Shown: positions 1 to 8,213 of the stretch, one piece after another
Layout: each line of letters begins with the position of its first letter
Numbering within the stretch: position 1 is the first letter of the stretch
NCBI GenBank assembly: GCA_019636495.1
Contig: JAHBXL010000002.1
Location: forward strand, 210,228 to 274,227
DNA from: Phycisphaeraceae bacterium
Lineage (GTDB): Bacteria > Planctomycetota > Phycisphaerae > Phycisphaerales > UBA1924
Length of the DNA stretch: 64,000 nt
Direction of reading: 5' to 3'
Position numbers and translations under genes: made by a program
Notes under the pieces: generated by a model
The model's database searches: none
What the model saw: the letters and a program-made list of their open reading frames with translations, nothing else
Told to the model about the DNA's origin: nothing

Positions 1-1
1 T

Positions 2-352
2 GCCGCGGCATCATCCCTCGACGATTTCGTCATCAACACCATCGAGGCCGGCGATGACCGCAAGGCCCTGCAGGCCGCGGTGAACACCGTGTCGCAACTC
101 TGCCCGCGCAAGGCCGTCATGCTCGTCTCGCCCGACCACGATGGCAACAAGATCGCCATCCTCGCCGTCGTGCCCGAGGCGATCATCAAGCGCGGCCTCA
201 AAGCCGGCGAATGGGTCAAGGCCGCGGCCGAGGCTTGCGGCGGCAAGGGCGGCGGCAAGCCCGACAACGCCCAAGGCGGCGGGACCGATGTCGCCAAGAT
301 CAAGGACGTGGTCGCCGCGGCGAGAACATTCGCCGCGCGCACCCTGCTCTGA
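2..352 (+). CDS. alaS: Alanine--tRNA ligase, 3' end (partial)
   Basis: This is the C-terminal part of alanyl-tRNA synthetase; the gene begins before the window. The visible 116 residues match the DHHA1/C-Ala region, with the glycine-rich GGKGGGKP stretch followed by a short amphipathic tail ending ARTFAARTLL, which is typical of the AlaRS C terminus. The enzyme charges tRNA-Ala in the cytoplasm, and this domain helps tRNA binding and editing. The stop TGA at 350-352 is 3 nt before the start of atpZ, so the ATP synthase genes may be read from upstream transcription. The catalytic domain cannot be seen here. Confidence 0.9.
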   Translation, partial: AAASSLDDFVINTIEAGDDRKALQAAVNTVSQLCPRKAVMLVSPDHDGNKIAILAVVPEAIIKRGLKAGEWVKAAAEACGGKGGGKPDNAQGGGTDVAKIKDVVAAARTFAARTLL

Positions 353-355
353 CGC

Positions 356-787
356 ATGAACGCCGATCCGGCCAACCCGCGCGACAACGACACCCCGGAC
401 GACCTGCCCGACCGCGTCGAGGACCTGCCCGCCTGGCGCGAGCCGCCCAAGGCGCCCGAGATCCCCGACGTGCTTCGACGGCCGGTCGAGCACCCATCGA
501 AGTCTCCACGTGCGAATCAAAGGTCGCCGGCAAGTTCGCTCTCCGAGGCGGGCAAGGCCTGGGGCATGGCGTTCGATTTCATCGGCACCGTTCTGGTCGG
601 CATCCTGCTGGGGTGGCTGCTGGGCCGATGGCTCGGCTCGATGCCCGCGTTCGTGCTCGGTGGTCTCGCCCTCGGTCTGGTGTCCGCCTTTGTGCGGATC
701 GTCCGAGCGACCCAGCGGGCCGAACGGCGCGAGGCAGCCGAGCGAGAGCGTGCCCGACGCGGAGAACAACCCCCTACCGCACCTTGA
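356..787 (+). CDS. atpZ: AtpZ/AtpI-family ATP synthase assembly protein
   Basis: A 143-residue protein with a long polar, proline-rich N terminus (about residues 1-65), then two hydrophobic helices (about 72-92 and 96-114) and a charged Arg/Glu-rich tail. This two-helix layout, with a first helix rich in Gly (VLVGILLGWLLG) directly upstream of atpI and atpB, is that of AtpZ. AtpZ is a small membrane protein of F-type ATP synthase operons thought to help c-ring assembly or ion supply. It lies 3 nt after alaS and 173 nt before atpI. Sequence identity to known AtpZ is not obvious apart from the helix pair, so context carries much of the call. Confidence 0.75.
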   Translation: MNADPANPRDNDTPDDLPDRVEDLPAWREPPKAPEIPDVLRRPVEHPSKSPRANQRSPASSLSEAGKAWGMAFDFIGTVLVGILLGWLLGRWLGSMPAFVLGGLALGLVSAFVRIVRATQRAERREAAERERARRGEQPPTAP

Positions 788-960
788 GTTGCGACCCACG
801 ACAATCCGGATTCCGCCCCACAAGAGGCCTCGGTCCGGTTCCTCGCACTCCCTCGCCGAGCCGGAAGCGGATGGCTATCCTTGTGCCCCTTCGGGCACGC
901 CGCGGATACGAACATCCGCCGGATACCCGAGGTTCACGGAGCGACCGAGCAGGGATGTCG

Positions 961-1404
961 ATGCAATCCGCCATGCAGCCTCCCCGAGCGGCGTACGCGG
1001 GCCTGATGGCCGTCGCGATGGTTGTTGCCGTGGGCGCGGCATACGCGACTTCGGTCTTGGCAGGGGGCGACGGCCGCGCGGCGGGATTCGCGGTCGCGGT
1101 CGTCGGCGCGGCTTCGCTGGTCAGCCTGCTGCCCTCGCTCATCCAGGGTGTCAACGCCGCGGCACACTTCGGCATGTACATCTTCGGCGCATCGCTCGCG
1201 CGGGTGTTCGTGTTGATGATCGCCGTCCTGGCGATCGACAACGGAGGCACCGTGGAGCGCCGGCCGTTTGTCCTGGGTGTTCTTGTCGGCGCGGCGGTCG
1301 TTCTCGTCATCGAGACCGCGGCCGCGATGGTGATCCTGAAACGACTCGACCGCGCCGGCGCGCATCGCGCGGGCCCGGTCTCAACCACGACGGAGCACGC
1401 CTGA
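961..1404 (+). CDS. atpI: ATP synthase subunit I (AtpI/AtpR-like)
   Basis: About 147 residues with four hydrophobic helices and short loops (roughly residues 11-32, 38-60, 73-95 and 104-125), ending in a polar tail. This is the pattern of the ATP synthase I chain family, a membrane protein encoded just upstream of atpB and involved in assembly. I start it at the ATG at 961 because AGGG at 951-954 sits six bases upstream. An in-frame ATG at 955 directly abuts that motif and is less likely. The stop codon lies 2 nt before atpB, so the two are likely co-translated. The family is short and variable, so the name rests on topology plus position. Confidence 0.75.
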   Translation: MQSAMQPPRAAYAGLMAVAMVVAVGAAYATSVLAGGDGRAAGFAVAVVGAASLVSLLPSLIQGVNAAAHFGMYIFGASLARVFVLMIAVLAIDNGGTVERRPFVLGVLVGAAVVLVIETAAAMVILKRLDRAGAHRAGPVSTTTEHA

Positions 1405-1406
1405 GC

Positions 1407-2354
1407 ATGCTCAACATCACGACCCTCGCCGCCTCCGACCCCGCGCAGCACGTGTACAACCACGTGTTCTGGAAGTCCGCCGACGGCTGGTGGCTCTGGA
1501 CGGGCAACCAGGGCAACCTCGTGCTCAGCGGGCTGATCCTCATCCTCGGCGGCCTGTGGGTCTCGTCGAAGATCCGCATCGGGCCCCAGTCGCAGGGCGC
1601 TGACCGCTGGGTGACGACCAACCGCTTTGCGCACATGATCGAGGTCATCTGCGTCTACCTGCGCGAGGAGGTCGTCCGCCCCCTGCTCCACGACCGCACC
1701 AACAAACTCATGCCCTTCCTGTGGTCGATCTTCTTCTTCATCCTCATCAACAACCTGCTCGGCCTCGTCCCCCTGCTCGACATCGTGCACTCCATCTCCC
1801 GCGGCATGTGGCTCGCCACCGATGGCGCATCGGGCGCGGCCGAACCGCACACAACGCCCATCGGCGGAACCGCGACGCAGAACATCTGGGTCACCGGCGT
1901 GCTGGCGCTGGTCGCGGCCATCGTCTTCAACGGCGCGGCGGTCGCGCGGCTCGGCGTCGGCGGGTACATCAAGCACCTGACGGCCGATGCCCCCGTGTTC
2001 GTCTGGCCGCTCATCGTCCCCATCGAGTTCCTCGGCCAGGTCGTCATCAAGCCCATCGCGCTGGCGGTTCGTCTGTTCGCCAACATGACCGCCGGCCACA
2101 TCCTGCTGGCCACGCTGTTCATGTTCGCGGGTCAGGTCTGGGGCAAGGGCCTGCTGCTGCAAGGCCCGGTGACGCTTGTCAGCGTCGTCGGCGGCATCGC
2201 CGTCATGTTCCTCGAACTGTTCGTCGCATTCCTCCAGGCGTTCGTCTTCATGTTCCTGACGACCGTCTTCATCTCCCTCATGGATCACCACGAAGAGCAC
2301 GGCCACGAGCACGAGCATGGCCATGCCCACGGTCACGAGCACGCCCACGCGTGA
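1407..2354 (+). CDS. atpB: F1Fo ATP synthase subunit a
   Basis: Subunit a of the Fo sector, a 315-residue multi-helix inner-membrane protein that forms the proton half-channels beside the c-ring. The essential arginine lies in the conserved ALAVRLFANMTAGH motif (Arg about 222), and the family's usual long C-terminal helices follow. The N-terminal portion carries an insert-rich periplasmic loop (about residues 130-160). The last ~24 residues are an unusual tail made almost only of His, Glu, Gly and Ala (HEEHGHEHEHGHAHG), which could bind divalent metals. It starts 2 nt after atpI and belongs to the same operon. The identification is secure; the role of the tail is unknown. Confidence 0.96.
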   Translation: MLNITTLAASDPAQHVYNHVFWKSADGWWLWTGNQGNLVLSGLILILGGLWVSSKIRIGPQSQGADRWVTTNRFAHMIEVICVYLREEVVRPLLHDRTNKLMPFLWSIFFFILINNLLGLVPLLDIVHSISRGMWLATDGASGAAEPHTTPIGGTATQNIWVTGVLALVAAIVFNGAAVARLGVGGYIKHLTADAPVFVWPLIVPIEFLGQVVIKPIALAVRLFANMTAGHILLATLFMFAGQVWGKGLLLQGPVTLVSVVGGIAVMFLELFVAFLQAFVFMFLTTVFISLMDHHEEHGHEHEHGHAHGHEHAHA

Positions 2355-2437
2355 ATGACGGACCACTTTCAGCGCCCGGTCGCAGACCATCGGCGCACCA
2401 TCACTCTCGTGCAAAGCACCCGGAAGGATCGAACACC

Positions 2438-2737
2438 ATGACCAAGTCTCTCGTTTCCAAGTTCCTCATCGGCGCCGGCGCAGTCGCTCTGCTCCCGTCG
2501 CTCACCCTCGCCGCCGAGGAAGGCTCCTCCGTCGGCAAGGGTCTGGCGGTCGTCGGCGCGGGCCTCGCGCTCATCGGCGGCGGCCTGGGCATCGGCCTGG
2601 TCGGCAAGGGCGCGGTCGAGTCCATCGCCCGCCAGCCCGAGGCCGCCGGCAAAATCCAGATCAACATGATCCTGGCCGCCGCGCTCATCGAAGGCGCGAC
2701 GCTCTTCGCCGTCGCCGTCGGCTTCCTCGCCAAGTGA
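2438..2737 (+). CDS. atpE: F1Fo ATP synthase subunit c
   Basis: Subunit c, 99 residues, the monomer of the rotating membrane ring. After an N-terminal leader of about 25 residues ending LTLAAEEG come the two ring helices: a Gly-rich first helix (GGGLGIGLVGKG), the polar RQPEAAG loop that contacts the F1 stalk, and a second helix with the ion-binding Glu about 85 in ALIEGATLF. Gly follows that Glu, where sodium-binding rings usually have Ser or Thr, so a proton-driven ring is more likely. The leader looks like a cleavable signal or an extra helix and makes the protein longer than the usual ~75-85 residues. It sits between atpB and atpF. Confidence 0.96.
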   Translation: MTKSLVSKFLIGAGAVALLPSLTLAAEEGSSVGKGLAVVGAGLALIGGGLGIGLVGKGAVESIARQPEAAGKIQINMILAAALIEGATLFAVAVGFLAK

Positions 2738-2821
2738 TCCGCACGTATTCCGCCCGGGCCCGCGCGACAGCGCTGCCCCGGGATTGCCTCCATCCTTCAC
2801 CGTTTGCGACGGAGACCCCAG

Positions 2822-3412
2822 ATGCGCCGTCTGTTCCCCCTTTCCGCTGCCGCGTTCCTGACCCTGCCCGCCTCGCTCGCGCTCGCCGCGGCGGATGAAT
2901 CCGTCGGCGCGCTGCCCACGGTCAAGCAGGGCCTCGCCACCGGCATCACCGGCATCATCGTGTTCCTGCTGGTGCTGGCCATTCTGGCGACCAAGGTGTG
3001 GCCAACCATCACCACCGCGCTCGATCAGCGCGCTGAGAAGATCAAGGAAGAGATCGAGGCCGCCGAACTCGCCCAGCAGCAGGCCAGGGAAGCCCTCCAG
3101 CAATACGAGAAGAGCCTTGCACAGGCCCGCGCCGAGGCCCAGAAGATGCTCGACGATGCCAAGGCCCAGCAGCAGGCCATCGCCGCCGATCTCAAGGCCA
3201 AGTCCGATGTCGAACTCAACGCCATGCGCGAACGCGCCAAGCGCGACATCGACTCGGCCAAGCGCGCCGCACTCGCCGAGATCTACGCCGAGACCAGCAG
3301 CCTCGCGGCATCGATCGCCGGCAAAATCCTCCAGAAGGAAATCCGCCCGCAGGATCAGCAGCGCCTCGTCGATGAATCGCTCGCCGAGTTCCAGGCCGCA
3401 CACGCCAACTGA
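2822..3412 (+). CDS. atpF: F1Fo ATP synthase subunit b
   Basis: Subunit b, 196 residues, the peripheral stalk linking Fo to F1. It has a signal-like hydrophobic leader (residues 1-24), a second hydrophobic anchor (about 38-58, GITGIIVFLLVLAILATKVWP), and then a long charged coiled coil rich in Glu, Lys, Gln and Ala up to the C terminus. The ATG at 2822 is chosen because GGAG at 2811-2814 lies seven bases upstream; a TTG at 2804 is an alternative. The stop codon falls inside the first copy of a tandem 43-bp palindromic repeat that separates this gene from atpH. Confidence 0.93.
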   Translation: MRRLFPLSAAAFLTLPASLALAAADESVGALPTVKQGLATGITGIIVFLLVLAILATKVWPTITTALDQRAEKIKEEIEAAELAQQQAREALQQYEKSLAQARAEAQKMLDDAKAQQQAIAADLKAKSDVELNAMRERAKRDIDSAKRAALAEIYAETSSLAASIAGKILQKEIRPQDQQRLVDESLAEFQAAHAN

Positions 3413-3490
3413 ACTGTGCCACTGACCTTCAGGTCAGTGCGGATCTTCCAACTGAACTGTGCCACTGACCTTCAGGTCAGTGCGGATCTG
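3405..3490. repeat. Tandem 43-bp repeat, each copy with a hairpin
   Basis: Two head-to-tail copies (3405-3447 and 3448-3490) match at 42 of 43 positions. Each copy contains the perfect inverted repeat ACTGACCTTCAGGTCAGT (eight-base arms around TC). The first copy includes the atpF stop codon, and the second repeats the same TGA context. It fills most of the atpF-atpH gap. It could be a recent duplication of an mRNA hairpin that tunes relative subunit expression or protects the transcript, or a regulator site; the sequence does not decide between these. Confidence 0.9.
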
Positions 3491-3522
3491 CTCCTCAAGC
3501 CCGCCCCCACCCCCGAGGCACC

Positions 3523-4128
3523 ATGCCCCTCACGCACTCCGAGCCCGATGCCCTCTCCCGCGTGTACGCATCCGCGCTGTTCGACCTGGCCATCGCCCAG
3601 GGCGGCCAGCCCACGATCGAGCACACGCTGGCGGAACTCGAAGAACTCCTCGACCTCTCCAGGTCCGAGCCGGCCTTCGGCGAGTTCCTCGCCTCGCGCA
3701 TTCTCGCGGCCGAATCCCGCGGCAAGTCGCTCGAGCGCATCCTCACCGGGCGCGTCAGCGATCTCACCCGCAACTTCCTTCTCACGCTCAACGCAAAGGG
3801 CCGCCTGTCATCTCTTCCCGGGATAATCGCCGCGTTCGACGAGAAGGTGCAGGAGGCCTTCGGCCGCGTCGAGGTCGATGTCTACACCGCCTCGCCCATC
3901 AGCCCCGAGGACCTGTCCGCGATCCGCGAACGCCTCCGCGCCACCCTCGGCAAAGACCCGATCGTCCACCCCTACACCGACCGCGCCATGATCGGCGGGC
4001 TGAAACTCCAGATCGGCGACCAGTTGATCGATGCGAGCATCGCCACCCGCCTCCGAAAGATGCGCGACCGACTGAACGAAGACGGCATGGCCAAACTCCG
4101 CGCCCGCGCCGACCGCATGATGGACTGA
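3523..4128 (+). CDS. atpH: F1Fo ATP synthase subunit delta
   Basis: Subunit delta (OSCP type), 201 residues. It caps the F1 head and joins it to the b-subunit stalk. The N-terminal helical domain begins with the family's RVYASALFDLA motif (about residues 13-23). The C-terminal signature IGGLKLQIGDQLIDASIATRL (around residues 158-180) is very close to the typical GG...IG....D.S...RL pattern. This is the last ATP synthase gene in the window; atpA, atpG, atpD and atpC, which usually follow, are missing and pgk comes next. The upstream gap holds the tandem hairpin repeat. Confidence 0.94.
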   Translation: MPLTHSEPDALSRVYASALFDLAIAQGGQPTIEHTLAELEELLDLSRSEPAFGEFLASRILAAESRGKSLERILTGRVSDLTRNFLLTLNAKGRLSSLPGIIAAFDEKVQEAFGRVEVDVYTASPISPEDLSAIRERLRATLGKDPIVHPYTDRAMIGGLKLQIGDQLIDASIATRLRKMRDRLNEDGMAKLRARADRMMD

Positions 4129-4238
4129 CCGCCCGCCCTCGCCGCTGCCCTGCGATGAGTTGGACGGGCGATGACGAGCGCCGGCTTCCGGCCATCACTG
4201 GATCATCTCGTCACTTCATCTGAACACCAAGGCCTCCC

Positions 4239-5447
4239 ATGCCCAAGAAGACCATCGCCCAGACCGAAGTCTCCGGCAAGCGCGTGCTCATCCGTGTCGA
4301 CTTCAACGTCCCCATCGATTCCGGCCGCATCACCGACGACCGACGAATCCGCGCCGCGGTCCCGACCATCAAGTCCGTGCTCGACCGCGGCGGATCGGCC
4401 GTGCTGATGTCCCACCTGGGCCGCCCCGAGGGCGTCGGCTACGAGGCATCCGAATCGCTCAAGCCCTGCGCCGACCGCCTCGCCGAGATCCTCGGCGTCG
4501 CGGTCGAATTCCCCTCCAACGACCCGATCGACGAGAAGGCCGCCGCGGCCGTCAAGGCCCTGCGCCCCGGCGGCGTGCTGCTGCTCGACAACCTGCGCTT
4601 CCACAAGGGCGAGAAGAAGGGCGATGCCGCGTTCGCCGCGAAACTGGCCGCGTACGGCGATATCTACTGCAACGACGCATTCGGCACCTGCCACCGCGAG
4701 GACGCCTCGATGTTCGCCGTCCCCGCGGCCATGGCGGGCAAGTCGCGCGTCGTCGGCCTGCTGGTCGATCGCGAACTCAAGTATCTCTCCGAAGCGCTCC
4801 GCACCCCGGCCAAGCCCTACGTCGTCGTCATGGGCGGCGCAAAGGTCTCCGACAAACTGCCGATGATCGAGCAGGTCCTGCAGAAGGCCGACGCCGTGCT
4901 CATCGGCGGCGCAATGGCGTACACGTTCCTGAAAGCCCTGGGCAAGCAGGTCGGAGCCAGCCGCGTCGAGGAGTCGATGCTGCCCGATGCCAAGCGCATC
5001 CTCGACGAGGCCGCTCGCCTCAAGTGCGACCTGCTGCTTCCCCAGGACCACGTCTGCTCGACGCAGTTCGCTGAGAAGGCCGGAGAGATCGAGACCTTCA
5101 CCGATGCGATCAAGCCCGGCTACATGGGGTTGGACATCGGCCCCAAGACCCAGACCGCATTCGCGCTGCGCATCCGCAAGGCCAGGACCATCGTCTGGAA
5201 CGGGCCCATGGGCGTCTTCGAGTGGGCCCCGTTCCGCATCGGCACGCAGCAGGTCGCCAGCGCCATGGTGCACGCCACACGCGAGAACGGCGCGATCAGC
5301 ATCGTCGGCGGGGGCGATTCCGCCGCCGCGGCCGAGTTGTTCGGCATGGCCGATCAGTTCTCGCACGTCTCCACCGGCGGCGGCGCATCGCTGGAGATGC
5401 TCGCAGGCAAGTCATTCAAGACCGTCGAACTGCTGGACAACGCCTGA
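4239..5447 (+). CDS. pgk: Phosphoglycerate kinase
   Basis: A 402-residue glycolytic enzyme that transfers phosphate between 1,3-bisphosphoglycerate and ADP in the cytoplasm. It shows the signature RVDFNVP (about residues 19-26), the substrate-binding HLGRPEG, the RFHKGEKK stretch, VVMGGAKVSDKLP in the hinge region, NGPMGVFEW, and the C-terminal nucleotide-binding IVGGGDSAAA with STGGGASLEML. Length and motif order are normal for bacterial PGK. It lies 110 nt after atpH on the same strand, so it may be transcribed with the ATP synthase genes. Confidence 0.98.
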   Translation: MPKKTIAQTEVSGKRVLIRVDFNVPIDSGRITDDRRIRAAVPTIKSVLDRGGSAVLMSHLGRPEGVGYEASESLKPCADRLAEILGVAVEFPSNDPIDEKAAAAVKALRPGGVLLLDNLRFHKGEKKGDAAFAAKLAAYGDIYCNDAFGTCHREDASMFAVPAAMAGKSRVVGLLVDRELKYLSEALRTPAKPYVVVMGGAKVSDKLPMIEQVLQKADAVLIGGAMAYTFLKALGKQVGASRVEESMLPDAKRILDEAARLKCDLLLPQDHVCSTQFAEKAGEIETFTDAIKPGYMGLDIGPKTQTAFALRIRKARTIVWNGPMGVFEWAPFRIGTQQVASAMVHATRENGAISIVGGGDSAAAAELFGMADQFSHVSTGGGASLEMLAGKSFKTVELLDNA

Positions 5448-5517
5448 CGCACGGCCGCGCCATCCGCGCGGCCCACGCCGACGCTGATCGTTCTCCGCGT
5501 GTACCCGGCCCGGCACC

Positions 5518-7353
5518 ATGGGCGCTGACCAACCACACGCCGCCCCCAGCACGCCGCAGCACGTCGCCGTGCTCGCCGTGCTGTGCCTGCTCACGTTCTT
5601 TCCCGGGCTCGATCACCACGGCGTCACCAACTGGCAGGAGGGCCAGCGCCTGCTCGTCGCGCGCGACATGCAGGCCGCTGGCCAGTGGCTCGTGCCCACC
5701 GTCCACGGCCAGCCCTACCTCGCCAAGCCGCCGATGGTCTATTGGGCCCAACTCGCACTCGCCGGCGCAATGGGACAATGGGTCGAACTCTGGCACCTCC
5801 GCTTCGTCGTCGCGCTCGCCGGACTGCTCGGCGTGCTCGCCACCTACGGCGCAGCACGCGAACTGCTCACGCCCGATCGCCCAACCGCGCCGCAGCGGGC
5901 CTCGGGCGCTCGCGCGGCGTTCTGGTCCGCCGCTCTGCTCGCAACCGGCATCCTCTACGTCCGCGCTGCTCGCATCGGCGAACTCGACATCCTGCTCGTC
6001 CCGTTTGTCGCCCTCGCTGTGTGGAGCGTGGCTCGCGCCTTCCGGGCCCACCGGACCGAGCAGCGCACGCACATTCCCGCCGTGCTCGCCGCCGCCGCGA
6101 CAACCACCGGCGCGGTCCTGACCAAGGACCCCGGCCTTGCATATGTCGCGCTCGCGGCCTACGGCGGAATCGCCCTCTGGTACGCCTGCACCCGCGATCC
6201 GCTCGACACCTCCTTCCTGTGGTTCAACCGCGGCAATGTCCCTTCGCCCGCGCCACAGTCCAAGCCATGGCTCGCCCGCGCCGGCGCGGTGCTCGTCGGC
6301 TGCGCCTTCTTTCTCGCCGCGGCGATCAACTTGCGGTCGATCGGCGAACTCCCCGGCCCACTCCTCATCGGCGCGGCCGGCGCATGGCTCGGCTGGGTGC
6401 TCGCCCGCCTGCTCCAACCCCGCCGCGCCATGGCGACCTTCGCCGCCTTCTCTCGCACACACCCGCTGCTCGTGCTCGGCCCGCCAGTCGCGGCGAGATT
6501 CGGCTGGGCCTGGCTCGTCGCGCAATGCGTCGGTGCCGATCAAACCGCCGCGCTCGCACAGGCCGAGGTCGATGACAACATCCGCCCGTTCATCGCCGAA
6601 GCGCCGATCAACAACTTCGAGACCCTGCTCTTCGGCCTGGGCATCGGCTCCGTGCTCGCGTTCATCGCCGCGTTCGTGCTGCTGCGCACACGCCCCCGCC
6701 TCACCCCCGGCGCGGCGATCATCGCCGCGTGGATCATCCTCAGCCTGATCGTCTTCAGCATTCTGGGCAAGGGCGTACAGCGCTACCTCACGCCCATGTG
6801 GCCCGCGTGGGCCATGCTCGCCGGAGTGCTTGCCTCGCGATGGTGCGATCCGCGCCCGATGCAGCGGCCGCGCAGCCTGTGGCTCGGCGCGGCGGTCCTT
6901 GTGCTCGCCTCAGCGCAGTCGGCCCAGTATGGCCTTCTGCGCGACCGGCTCAACGCGCACCGCTCACCGCGCGATCTGGTCCGCGCCCTCCGCGCTTCGC
7001 CGCACTGGGACGGGCCGGAACATGTGTTCGCGCTGGAGTACACCAGCCCCGCGCTCGACTACTACGCGGGCGGACCGGTGCAGGTCGTGGGCGACCCGCG
7101 CGCCCTCGCCACCATGTACGCCGGCGATGCGTGGACCATCGACCGCTTCCTCCGGCATATCCGCGCCACCGGTCCGGCCATCCTCATCTGCCGCGACGGA
7201 CCGATCCCCGGCTCCTCGCTCCCGCCCGCGATCGAGCGCCTGCGCGAAGCGGGATTCGCCCCGATGCCGCTCGACGGCCTGCCCGAGTTCCGTATCGACA
7301 ACGGCCGAACGCCCATGCGGGCGGTGGTGGTCAGCCCGCGGCCATCGCCATAG
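5518..7353 (+). CDS. GT39-like integral membrane glycosyltransferase
   Basis: A 611-residue protein with about ten hydrophobic segments. The first periplasmic loop reads NWQEGQRLLVARDM...WLVPTVHG...YLAKPPMVYW, which is the recognisable pattern of the ArnT/PMT (GT39) family of lipid-linked sugar transferases acting at the periplasmic face. In that family the loop normally carries an Asp-Glu pair as catalytic centre; here the equivalent is Gln-Glu (residues about 41-42), so activity or the exact alignment is uncertain. It starts 70 nt after pgk. The acceptor and sugar donor cannot be told; a role in cell-envelope glycosylation is the family expectation. Confidence 0.75.
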   Translation: MGADQPHAAPSTPQHVAVLAVLCLLTFFPGLDHHGVTNWQEGQRLLVARDMQAAGQWLVPTVHGQPYLAKPPMVYWAQLALAGAMGQWVELWHLRFVVALAGLLGVLATYGAARELLTPDRPTAPQRASGARAAFWSAALLATGILYVRAARIGELDILLVPFVALAVWSVARAFRAHRTEQRTHIPAVLAAAATTTGAVLTKDPGLAYVALAAYGGIALWYACTRDPLDTSFLWFNRGNVPSPAPQSKPWLARAGAVLVGCAFFLAAAINLRSIGELPGPLLIGAAGAWLGWVLARLLQPRRAMATFAAFSRTHPLLVLGPPVAARFGWAWLVAQCVGADQTAALAQAEVDDNIRPFIAEAPINNFETLLFGLGIGSVLAFIAAFVLLRTRPRLTPGAAIIAAWIILSLIVFSILGKGVQRYLTPMWPAWAMLAGVLASRWCDPRPMQRPRSLWLGAAVLVLASAQSAQYGLLRDRLNAHRSPRDLVRALRASPHWDGPEHVFALEYTSPALDYYAGGPVQVVGDPRALATMYAGDAWTIDRFLRHIRATGPAILICRDGPIPGSSLPPAIERLREAGFAPMPLDGLPEFRIDNGRTPMRAVVVSPRPSP

Positions 7354-7453
7354 CCATGCTCGAAGGAGTTCAATCGCCGCTCACCGGATCATGCGTTATC
7401 ATCCGTTGACAAAGGTGCTCGCGAGAGACAGACTTGCCATCGAGGATCAGGCC

Positions 7454-7720
7454 ATGACCATCTCCTTCGACATGCCAGGGAGCATTGAAGATCTGCTCAG
7501 GAAGCAGGGCCTCGACCCCGCGCAGATCGCAAAGGAATCGGCCCTCATTGAACTCTACCGCCAGCGTCGAATCACTCATCACGAGTTGAGCATCGCGCTC
7601 GCACTGAGCCACGCCGAGACCGACGCCCTGTTGAAGCACCACGGCGTGACCGAGGACCTTCCATCGCCAACCGAAATCGCGGCGGAAGTTGAGCACATCC
7701 TTCGGATGCGCGCAGCATGA
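7454..7720 (+). CDS. UPF0175-family antitoxin-like protein
   Basis: An 88-residue protein matching UPF0175 proteins, small helical DNA-binding antitoxins usually paired with DUF3368 PIN-domain toxins. Visible features are an N-terminal strand (TISFDMPGSIED), the helix ALIELYRQRRITHHELSIALALS and a following helix ending near DALLKHHGV. I chose the ATG at 7454; reading further upstream runs into poorly conserved sequence. Its stop overlaps the start of the downstream PIN-domain gene by four bases (ATGA), the usual toxin-antitoxin coupling. That toxin is broken by a nonsense codon, so this antitoxin may be an orphan. Confidence 0.8.
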   Translation: MTISFDMPGSIEDLLRKQGLDPAQIAKESALIELYRQRRITHHELSIALALSHAETDALLKHHGVTEDLPSPTEIAAEVEHILRMRAA

Positions 7721-8205
7721 TCGTCGTCTCCGACACGTCTCCGCTGAACTACCTGGTTCTAATCGGAGAGACGGACATTCTTCCCTCGTAACTCGGGCGC
7801 GTCGTTGTGCCCACGGTTGTGCTACACGAGTTGAGCCACCAGCGGACGCCCCCGGTAGTGAGAACGTTCGCCGCCTCTCCCCCACGATGGCTTGAAGTCC
7901 GGACCGCGAACGCCGCCGCCATCAACCTGCGTCTCGGCCCCGGCGAACGCGAAGCGATCGCCCTGGCGCTCGAACTCGCGGCCAGCACGCTGCTCGTCGA
8001 CGACCGCGATGCGAGAGCCACTGCGCAGCAATCCGGGCTCTTTGTCACCGGCACGCTCGGTGTCCTCGAAGCGGCCGCCGCAGCAGACTTGATTCAACTG
8101 GAAGTCGCGTTCGAACGACTCTGCAGAACCTCGTTTCGCATGAGCCCCGCGCAAGTGCAGGCCGCTCTGGCGCGAGACGCCGCACGCAAGCACCGCGAGC
8201 CGTGA
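7717..8205 (+). pseudogene. DUF3368/PIN-domain toxin gene interrupted by TAA
   Basis: Reading from the ATG at 7717 gives MIVVSDTSPLNYLVLIGETD, the classic N terminus of DUF3368 PIN ribonucleases including the first catalytic Asp (residue 6). An in-frame TAA at 7789-7791 (codon 25) then ends it. Directly after the TAA, in the same frame, the family pattern resumes (GRVVVPTVVLHEL, then PGEREAIALALELAASTLLVDDRDAR and GTLGVLEAA) to a stop at 8205. Intact relatives have Tyr, Phe or another residue where the stop lies. The gene is therefore most simply a nonsense pseudogene. Re-initiation at the GTG at 7807 would lack the first catalytic Asp. A sequencing error is also possible. Confidence 0.8.
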
Positions 8206-8213
8206 CAGTTCCA

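Noticed and set aside
774..2414. Long minus-strand open frame across atpI and atpB
   Set aside because: Antisense of recognised ATP synthase genes, with Asp/Glu/Gly/Arg-rich shadow composition and no family motif.
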